Source of the DNA: Varanus komodoensis
Taxonomy: Eukaryota > Chordata > Lepidosauria > Squamata > Varanidae
Length of the DNA: 64,000 bases
NCBI RefSeq assembly: GCF_004798865.1
Contig: NW_025335317.1
Location: 30,469,818-30,533,817, forward strand
Reading direction: 5' to 3'
In this document: positions 56,106-64,000 of the stretch, one piece after another
How the letters are laid out: each line of letters begins with the position of its first letter
Position numbering within the stretch: the stretch's first letter is position 1
Translations under genes and position numbers: made by a program
Notes under the pieces: generated by a model
What the model was told of the DNA's origin: nothing
The model's input: only the letters and a program-made list of their open reading frames with translations
The model's database searches: none

Positions 56106-58960
56106 GATAAGACTAGCTTGCCATATCATATAAACCTGCTCATTGACTACTGTAGCATCTAACCAGAACAGGCCTATAACCACAGGACTTTGTAGACCCT
56201 CCCCCATACTTTCTTCCATAATTAAATATTACTTCTATATTGGCAAACTGAGCATGATGTGGAACATGCCTAGATGTAAAAGATCCATCAGCTCAATAAT
56301 TTTAATAACAAATAGAAAAATGATACTGAGAATCTTAAAGAGAGAACAAAATATAGCCAGTGCAGGGTAACAGAGTACTGGGCTGGGACAAAGGAGATCC
56401 AAGTTCTAATCTGCTCTTGACCATGAAGCTCACTGGACGATTTTGGATCAGTCACTGGCTCGCAACCTAACCTACTTCACAGGATTATTGTGAGGATAAA
56501 ATGGAGAGAAAGAATATGATAAAAGCCCCCCTGGATTCCTTGGAAGAAATATGGTGTGGGATAATTATAACACATAAAGAAGTAATGTTTTCCCCAGGGC
56601 TTTATCATTTTACATCTCTAATCTTATAAAAGTTTTAAAAAAAATTGAGAAAAGCAAAGTCTGGATAACAAAACATAAACACTTTGCCTTAAATGCTAAA
56701 TAAGTATTTCGTATTGTAAAGCTAGTATATTTGGGAAAAAAGGAAACAATGGTCCTGGCTGGGAGAAGGAAAACAGGAAAAATATCCCCCTGACATCTTC
56801 AGTCAAAACAAAAGCAATGTTTTCTGCAAATACATCATGTTGCACTGTGTCCAGAAGCTCTACCAGAAATTCTAACATACCATCACAGGAGAATTTGAGT
56901 CTCCTCATGTATTATGTTTTGAAAGCAGTTTCATACTATCTTGATAGTGCTCCATGTGAATGCCACAAATTAGTTTATATGACTTTCTTTTGTCCAGAAG
57001 TTTAAAAAACTGCCTTGATAATTTTTAAGAAAATGTTTGATAGCTCATTTTGGTGAAATAACTAAATGAGGATCCTTCTACTTTTGGTTAGCTAGCAGAA
57101 ACAATTCACTGAGAAGTCTAGACTTACAGCAAGATATAAACAGACCTGCTTAGCCTTGGGCACAGACTGACACATGTGTTTGTGAGATCAGTGCATACAA
57201 TAAAGAATACAACTGGTTAACTCTGATACTTAATAATTTTGGAAACTATCTGGAAACTACGAGAAAACCACAACTCGGAACAGGATTTTGATGGCAGATG
57301 TCTGGGAACAAAGAAAAATAAGCTATACTTCAGAAAACTTATGAGGAAGAATGAAGATATGCAAAGCCATAGGAAAAGTTTTCACACTTGTTCACACTGT
57401 CATTACACTGCTGTGCACAAAAGTTCATTGACAATTAGAATTAGTGTGATTACAACACATAAGAGTACTGCAACTGCAGCAAGCCATAAAGATTATCTGA
57501 TAAATTCTTAGGACAATTTGTCAGCAGTCTTTCCAATACTTATGAGAGCATCCAAAGATAATAAAAAATTCAACAAACCAGCAAAATCACAGAAAAAACT
57601 GAATAAGTAAAAAACACTGAATCAAAGACTAAATGGAAAAAACAAATGTGCAGTCTGAAAGAAACAATATACAGCAGGAAATGCCAATATTAAGAGAGGA
57701 ATTATTTCCACCTCAGGACAATTGATATAAATTCTCTGCACCAGGACAGCCTTCACAAGGCATTGCAACCGGAAACAGGAACTAAGAGGAAAATTGAAGC
57801 TGGGTGGGGAACAATAAAAGGCACCTTTATTTCCAGCAGCTAAATTGGCCTATTAAGGAGCAGGAGTGGGTAAAATGCAATTACTAGAGCTTGGATCTTG
57901 TCTAACTGTGAAACGGAACCTGTATTAGACAATCACAGAAAAATCTACTAGTTTCAGGACTCATGGAAATCTTATTAGAATCACCTGACTTGTGTAGATT
58001 CAATTCTCACCTACTTGGTTAAAGCTTCCAAACATGGTTTCAGGCAGGGTAGATCTGATTTAATTCTAAACATAGATTGGTCATATTCATTTGCAGAAAC
58101 TTCATAAATATGTTTAAAACAACCGATATTGCCACCAATCCAGCTGGAATTCCATAGTCCAGATCTCCTGGGATTTGAGGCAACAGCTTTAATAACCACA
58201 CTCTATGTCAATCCAAACAATAAGAACTGAAGCCAGAGAAACAAAGCCTGCCACCTCACATCAAGAACTGAGCTAAAATCATGTCAATTACAACTATGAG
58301 TTTAGATGTGAGCAGGACTATTCATTAAGATAATTAACTTTATGAAAATTTTTTATGAAATTAATTTTATGAAAAATTACAGAAAACATTGCTTATTGGC
58401 TGTCAATTGATGAGACATTGATGTTAATCACAGCTGTTAAATCCCTCCTTCATTTCTGCTTGTTCCTCTTTGGTTACAAATGAAAATAAACTTCTCATGA
58501 GACATTAAAACAGATGTTATTTTTCCATCCATGAATACACAATCTTTAAACAATAAACTTTATGTACTCATACATTTGATTCCTTGATGTTTCAAGAAAA
58601 TGTGGCATGTCAGTAAAGAAGTTTGAATATTAATGGTGAGGTAAAGGAAGAGTAAGTTTTGCCCCAGCACTAACATTCTTATGTGGCTGTATTCAGAGAT
58701 AGTCGGTTCACAGTACAGGGATCTAAGGTCAGGGTTCTACCTCCTACCAAAAGGAAGAGAAGAAAAATGATGATTTCAGAAACCATTATCTCACTTTTAC
58801 CTAAACATTATTTGCTACTACACTGAGATGTGGGCAAGGCAACGTCATTATTTGTTGCACATGTGCAATATTACTCATACATGGAACTAATAGCCATGCT
58901 AAAACATAGGGAAGGTTTTGTGAGGGATGGCCAAGTCCATACAGTGGTTGGGAGAAACTC
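56106..58960. other. unassigned AT-rich sequence with one SINE
   Basis: No host exon was seen. A tRNA-derived SINE lies at 56350-56570. Short frames at 56817-57005 and 57239-57511 have no recognisable domain. The remainder is AT-rich with A-runs. Confidence 0.4.
56350..56570 (+). repeat. tRNA-derived SINE
   Basis: 'gccagtgcagggtaacagagtactggg' (A-box side) and 'agatccaagttctaatctgc' (B-box side) form a tRNA-like head. The body has 'ggatcagtcactggc' and 'acctacttcacaggattattgtgaggataaaatgg', typical of squamate SINE bodies. Confidence 0.7.
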
Positions 58961-58964
58961 ATTA

Positions 58965-59643
58965 ATTACTGTAACGCGCTTTACGTGGGGCTTCCCCTGA
59001 AGACAGTCCAAACACTTCAATTGGTGCAAAATAGAGCTGCCAGGTTGCTGACGGGGACGGGGCGTTATGCTCACATGACTCCAGTCCTCCGTCAGCTTCA
59101 CTGGCTGCCCATTGAAGCCCAGGTCCAATTCAAGGTGTTGATTATGACCTATAAAGCCCTAAACGGCTTGGGTCCTGGCTACCTGAACGAGCACTTACGT
59201 CCGTATAGGCCCGACCGCCCTTTGAGATCTGCGGGAGAGTCCCTTCTCCGGGAACCCTCCATGAAAGAAATTAGGAGAGTAAGTACTCGGAGGAGGGCTT
59301 TCTCTGCAGTGGCACCCAACCTATGGAATTCACTCCCCAAAGAGGTCCGCCTGGCACCGTCGTTACTGGTTTTTCGGCGCCAGGTAAAGACCTTTTTATT
59401 TAAACATCATTTTAATTGTTAAAACATATGATCTGGCCAGGGCAACTTCTTCTTCCTTCTCTTTCTCCTCCTATATTTTTATTTACTTAATTTATACTGA
59501 TAATTTTAATCTTATATTTGTAAATCAATGTATTTTTTGTATTTTGTATTTAATGGTAATTTATTATGTGCTATTGTATTTCATTGTATTTTATCATGTT
59601 GTAAGCCGCCCCAAGGTTTCGGCAAGGGGCGGCATAGAAATGT

Positions 59644-59691
<48 letters not shown>

Positions 59692-59692
59692 G
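58965..59692 (+). mobile_element. L2-type LINE 3' end with (ATA)n tail
   Basis: The frame at 58985-59422 reads [20 protein letters not shown], then [60 protein letters not shown] and LWNSLPKEVRLAPSLLVFRR. This is 145 codons of the L2-type C-terminal domain with no break. The 3' UTR ends 'gtaagccgccccaaggtttcgg', then (ATA)n at 59644-59689. It is 5'-truncated. Confidence 0.88.
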
Positions 59693-59805
59693 TAAATAAC
59701 ACTTTTCCCAAAACAGCCATAGTAGTTTCTATGATGTATTTTTTTTCCAGATGCAAATAAAGATTCTGATTGGTGGACGCTAACATTAAAAAGGGCTGAT
59801 TAGTT

Positions 59806-60386
59806 GTTTCCCTGAAAATAAGACTAGGTCTTACATTATTTTTTGCTTCAAAAGACACATTAGGGCTTTGTCTTATTTTTTCTTACGAAAGCCATACGAT
59901 TCTTGCCTTGAGAGTCCTCCACGATTCCTTTCTTGTACTTGACAGAATAGCTGTTTCTTTTTGCACCCATCTTGCATTTTGCATCCATGCATTAAGTACA
60001 TCCGTTAGAACACATGACGTATTGATGTTATTCTTGCGTTGTGTCTGTATTCTGATTGGTCACTCGGTAATAAGTCTTGCGTTCATCTGTTTACGTAGGT
60101 GCTTACCTCTCATCCAAAGATGCCCACTTTGGTATTTACAAATACTTAATTATAATGTATATGATCATTTATTTTAAGTATTAATGTCAATATTATTTAT
60201 TTATATTTAATCATATATTAACATTGTTATTTTATAATTCAATACGTCTATTGTGTGTTGTAACAGATGTACTACTGTGTTTCCCCATCCGTCCAGCTGA
60301 CAATCTTGACAGGGGCTTATTTTGGAAGTGGTGCTTATATTACAAGCATCCTGAAAAATCATGCTAGGGCTTATTTTCTGGGAAAC
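59806..60386. mobile_element. MITE-like DNA element with inverted ends
   Basis: The left end 'gtttccctgaaaataagac' (59806) and the right-end complement 'gtttcccagaaaataagcc' (60386) pair with two or three differences. Internal words such as 'ttcaaaagacacattagggct' belong to a dispersed vertebrate MITE-like repeat I recognise but cannot name. It is 581 bp with no transposase frame. A second internal 'aggggcttattttgg' near 60310 hints at a composite. Confidence 0.6.
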
Positions 60387-61019
60387 ATGGCAGAGGAAGT
60401 TGGAGCTTCAAGATTACTCTTGAAAAACCCATCTTTCCTATGTCTTAGTGCATATACATAAACAGGATTTTGTATTGCACCGCCTCTCACTGTTGCTTCT
60501 GGGTAGGCATGTGGTATAAGTGCAAAAGAGGGGGCTTGGATGCCCTGAGAACTTGTTCCTATGTACAATGGCTGCTTTCCTTTATAGCTCTTGAGACTAT
60601 ATGATGATGATGGTGATGATGATGATAGGCAGTGTCCATTTCACCCCCATTATTTCCCCACTTTGCAGTTATGAAGTCAAAGACAGTGGATTCTCTGTCT
60701 AATACCTGTTGCGGAATAGGAACATCTGAGTCAAAAAAAAATGCTATTGGGTGTTTCTGTGAATTCCCTACTCTCTGCTTTGCACTTATGATCTTCAAGT
60801 TCACATTTCACAGGTTCCTTTTCTGGTTACAGAGGACTGAAATGCTGGCTTCACCTCTGGTGACTCCCCCTTGATTCTGCCTTGGTGACTCTGTCTACAT
60901 TGCACTTGAAAATAATCTAAGAAAATGTTTAGCGTATAATGCAGTAGACAGGCCAAAGCACTATACTCCATGAATGCAGTCACCGTTGTTCAGCTGTTCA
61001 GTCTATCCAATTATAAGTG
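60387..61019. other. unassigned sequence with (GAT)n
   Basis: A GAT trinucleotide run lies at about 60601-60628. No exon or transposon was recognised. Confidence 0.4.
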
Positions 61020-62228
61020 ATCCTATGGGCCAAATCTCACCAATCTTTCCAATCCTGTGCCACCTCTTTCAGCTGAACTACCCTCTGGCCACATCCTCTT
61101 AGATGGAGTCTAGCCACCTTGCTCTTTGGCAACTTGCTTTTCTCTTGCTGCTGAGCAGTCCAAGCATTATATCTTTTTCTAATGCGCTTGATCTCATAAC
61201 GTGGCCAAAATGCATGAGTCTCAGCTTTGTTATCTTGCTGACCAGGGACGCATCTGCTCCAGCACCTCCTTGTTTGTGTCTCCCACTTGTTTGTGTCTCC
61301 CGCACAGGAGCCTATGTCAACACCACAGTTCAAATGAGTCAATTTCTCTCTTGTCTAGCATTTTCATTGTCCAACTTTCATAACCATAGGTTGCAATAGG
61401 AAAAATGACCACTTGGACCAATCTGCACTCACTTGTTCAGCTGATGTTCTTGTTTTTCCACATTCAGTTCATGCTTGTTGTTGCCTTACGACCTAGTAAA
61501 ATTTGTTGCTTTATTTCTGGACTGCATTCACCACTGTGAGTAATCAGTGATCCCAGGAAAGTGAATTTTTCCTCCACATTTCCTCCACATTCAATTTCCA
61601 CATTATCAACTGCTATCTTGATTACTTCATTCTGTGCATTTGTCAAGATCTTCATCTTTTGGATGTTCAGGAGGAGGCTGAACTTCTCACTCTCTTCTTT
61701 GATTCTTTGCATCCATTGCATTAGACCTTCCTGGGTTTCTGAGAGGAAGGTCCTGTCATCAGCATACTGGAGGTTGTTGATGGTTCTCCCTCCAACCTTT
61801 ATCCCGACTTTTGATTCTTGAAGATCCATCTTTCTCATGATTGCTTCAGCAACAAGTTGAACAGAAAAGGGGAGAGAATACATCCTTGTCAGACTCCTTC
61901 TCAACCTTGAACCAATCCATGTCCCCGTATGGTGTTCTTACAAGCTGCCTGATGCTTGAATATAGTGACTGCAGCAACCTGACCAGATGTGTTGGTACCC
62001 ACAGGACTTTTAGTGCTTTCCACAACTTGTCATGATCAATGCAGTCAAAGGCTTTCATGTAGACAATAAAGCACAGGTAAATGTTCTTTTGATATTCTTG
62101 AGATTTCTCCATACTCCAGTGCAAATTTGCAATATGGTTGTGAGTGTCCCAGCCTCTTCAGAAGCCTCTTTGCACTTCAGGTAGTTCTCTTTCTATGATA
62201 GATGTCAGGCGTTGTATAACTTTAAGGA
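61020..62228 (-). mobile_element. RTE/BovB-type LINE fragment (reverse transcriptase to 3' end)
   Basis: On the - strand: NIYLCFIVYMKAFDCIDHDK (RT motif A), VQLVAEAIMRKMDLQESKVG, GGRTINNLQYADDRTFLSET (catalytic Y-A-D-D), EKFSLLLNIQKMKILTNAQN, KFTFLGSLITHSGECSPEIK and LRLMHFGHVMRSSALEKDIM with RARWLDSI. This order is diagnostic of RTE/BovB ORF2. There are several frameshifts, and both ends are lost or decayed. Confidence 0.87.
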
Positions 62229-63405
62229 GAAACATAGAAACAGAGCAAGTCAGAAGGGGTCTCCCAGGCCATCTAGCCTGACCCCCGGCTCCAGCCGGCT
62301 TCGCTCATGACATGCCTACCATGTGCATCTCCAGCCTATCCCTAAACACCCTCACTGATGGGGCTTCAATCACCTCTCGTGGAAGCCCATTCCATACTCT
62401 AGAGCATGGGTCCTCAAACTATGGCCCGCAGGCTGAATCCAGCCTGCCATACTGATTTATCTGGCCCACCACAGAGCTTTTGGACTCACTTGGAGAAAAT
62501 GATTTCTGACCAAGTCCAAAAGCTCTGAGCCAGTGCAGTCGTGCTCAGTGGGAAGGCAGGTATGATTGTGGGCAAGCTTGTGCAGGGAAGGCAGGCGTGA
62601 TCCTTGCAAAAGTACACCCGCATCTGTGCCCACCACCTTGCCCACCCTGCCTCGCTTGCCCGTGCACACCACCGCCACCCTTCAACTTGCCCCCTGTTGA
62701 AAAAGTTTGAGGACCCCTGCTCTCACTGGTCCTCACTGTCAGGAAGTGCATCCTGGCATCTACCTTGAAGCTTCCCTGAGCTTTGCTCCATTGGAATGTG
62801 CCCTGGCCTCCTCCACAGGGGAAAAAAGGTCACAACCCATGGCTGCATGACACTCCCTCACATACATGTATATCGCTAATAGGTCCCCTCTGAGTCTCCT
62901 CTTCTCAAGGCTTCTCAACCCAGTTACTCCATTCTTTCCTCATATGGCTTGCTCTTCAAACCTGTCACCATCCTTGTGGCCCTTCACTGCACCAATTCCA
63001 ACCTTGCTATATCTTGTAATGAGGGGGCCAACACAATACTACAGCTGCAGGCACACCACAGTCAAATAGAGTGGCAGTAATACCTCTCTCAATCTAGAAG
63101 CCATGCTCTGGTTATGCACCCCAGGGTGGCGTTTGCCCTCTTAACTACCACATCACAATGCTGACTCATCTTTGGCCTGCCCTTGAGCAGCACCCCGAGA
63201 ACCCTTTCACAATGCTGCTCTCCAGCCACTTGTCCCCTAACCTGTCTTTATGAAACCCATTTTTATGCCCAAAGTTCAAGACCTTGCATTTATCCACATT
63301 GAATGTCATCCTTTTGTTCCTGGCCCACTTCCATAGCTTGTAAAGATCCTTTTTGATCCAGAGTACCTGCTCCTTAGTTGTAACCACCACCCCCATTTTA
63401 GTATC
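62229..63405 (-). mobile_element. CR1 LINE 3' part, interrupted by a hAT element
   Basis: It starts 'aacatagaaacagagcaagtcagaagg' and runs through CR1 3' UTR ('ggaagcccattccatac') into RT C-terminal text (WARNKRMTFNVDKCKVLNFG, 63166-63411). A hAT insertion at 62405-62719 splits the 3' UTR. A further LINE end abuts it at about 63405. Confidence 0.85.
62405..62719. mobile_element. hAT non-autonomous DNA transposon
   Basis: The terminal inverted repeats 'catgggtcctcaaact' (62405-62420) and 'agtttgaggacccctg' (62704-62719) are the hAT-type 'caggggtcctcaaact' end. Its 315 bp have no transposase. The flanking 8-mers (ctctagag / ctctcact) share their first four bases and may be a decayed 8-bp target duplication. 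Confidence 0.8.
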
Positions 63406-63966
63406 AATCAATCCTTTATTCGGTCATTTACCAGCCAATACATAAAACACAAAATTACAATTAGTTAAAAATAAGAAAGATACAGTACTAATAAAATTAG
63501 GACAATTAAGATAAGAAAATAAAAGCATTCTGGTAGAACCTAACAACATTTAGGGTTAATTCTACTGCACACTGTACAAACTACTGCACAGTATTTGGCT
63601 GTAGTCAAGGAGATAAAATCAGATTGATCAGATAAAAGTAACTTAAGATAAAAAGAATCAGAGTAACCAGAATATTTAGAAAGGAATGGGGATTACAGTT
63701 CCTGGTGAGCACCTGTATAGAGAGGGCAGTAAAAAATAACATGCTCCAGCAATTCAATTGTTTCTCCCTCACATGGACACAGTCTCAATTCAAGGGGTAT
63801 TTTTTGATATCCCCCTTCAGTGATGGCTGTTGGGAGGGCATTGAATCTGGCTAGAGAGAAAGCCCTTCTAAATTTGGGGACTGTTATGCTACTGAGATAT
63901 CTGGCTGGTTGAAGAATAAGTGCGGGATGGTTCAGGAAGGTATTGTCTGGATAGGATAATCTGCAG
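63405..63966 (-). mobile_element. LINE 3' end with C-terminal zinc knuckle (family uncertain)
   Basis: On the - strand, about 63830-63700 reads LRLCPCEGETIELLEHVIFY followed by CPLYTGAHQEL, with the C-x-C-x9-H-x4-C knuckle found at the C-terminus of several LINE reverse transcriptases. The 3' end near 63410 contains 'aatcaatcctttattcggtca'. It appears inserted at or into the neighbouring CR1. Confidence 0.6.
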
Positions 63967-63974
63967 CTCTATAT

Positions 63975-64000
63975 CAGGGGTCCTCAAACTTTTCCAACAG
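63975..64000 (+). mobile_element. hAT transposon left end, cut by the window edge
   Basis: 'caggggtcctcaaacttttcc' is the same terminal repeat as the hAT at 62405-62719, with the canonical CAGGGG start. The rest lies beyond the window. Confidence 0.7.

Noticed and set aside
1-64000. CRISPR arrays, rRNA genes, bacterial operon signals
   Set aside because: None seen; the spliced genes and transposon content show a vertebrate nuclear sequence.

Overview
The window looks like a vertebrate nuclear genome, most likely a squamate reptile (lizard or snake). It is moderately AT-rich, its genes are split by long introns, and it is full of CR1, L2 and RTE/BovB-type LINEs, DIRS-like elements, hAT and Tc1/mariner DNA transposons, tRNA-derived SINE remnants and short GC-rich 'agccgccccgaggcttcgg' 3' tails that I associate with squamate LINEs. 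The squamate call is inference; the vertebrate call is firm because two host genes can be read exon by exon.

Only two host genes are visible, and they converge tail to tail. BNIP3 (+ strand) enters from the left with its last three coding exons (2365-2471, 2569-2718, 7950-8001) and a polyadenylation signal at 8598-8603. PPP2R2D, the delta isoform of the PP2A B55 regulatory subunit, lies on the - strand. Eight coding exons run from 42178 down to the stop at 15435; only the first roughly 33 codons are missing. The human genome has the same neighbours (BNIP3-PPP2R2D on 10q26) and a paralogous pair (BNIP3L-PPP2R2A on 8p21).

Layout: 1-2364, BNIP3 intron with two abutting CR1 3' ends. 2365-8620, BNIP3, whose last intron holds an old DIRS-like element split by a CR1. 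8.6-13.6 kb, the gap between the genes, with one DIRS-like gag-end fossil on the + strand. 13.6-42.2 kb, PPP2R2D; its introns hold two more DIRS-like elements (21.03-26.75 kb, quite well preserved, and 33.65-37.66 kb, older), a 2.3-kb CR1 (29.68-31.96 kb) and a mariner-type transposon (39981-41800) that itself carries an L2 insertion. 42.2-64 kb has no recognised host exon and is probably PPP2R2D intron 1 or upstream DNA. It holds CR1, RTE/BovB, L2, L1-like and other LINE pieces, hAT ends and MITE-like elements.

BNIP3 is an outer-mitochondrial-membrane mitophagy and cell-death protein. PPP2R2D is a substrate-selecting subunit of protein phosphatase 2A. They are neighbours by ancient synteny and nothing here suggests a joint operon-like function. 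The most unusual content is the group of four DIRS-like copies, three of which still show inverted ends plus an internal complementary region, and the mariner/L2 nest with readable target-site duplications. I found no tRNA or rRNA gene, no CRISPR array and nothing I can call a new biological system.
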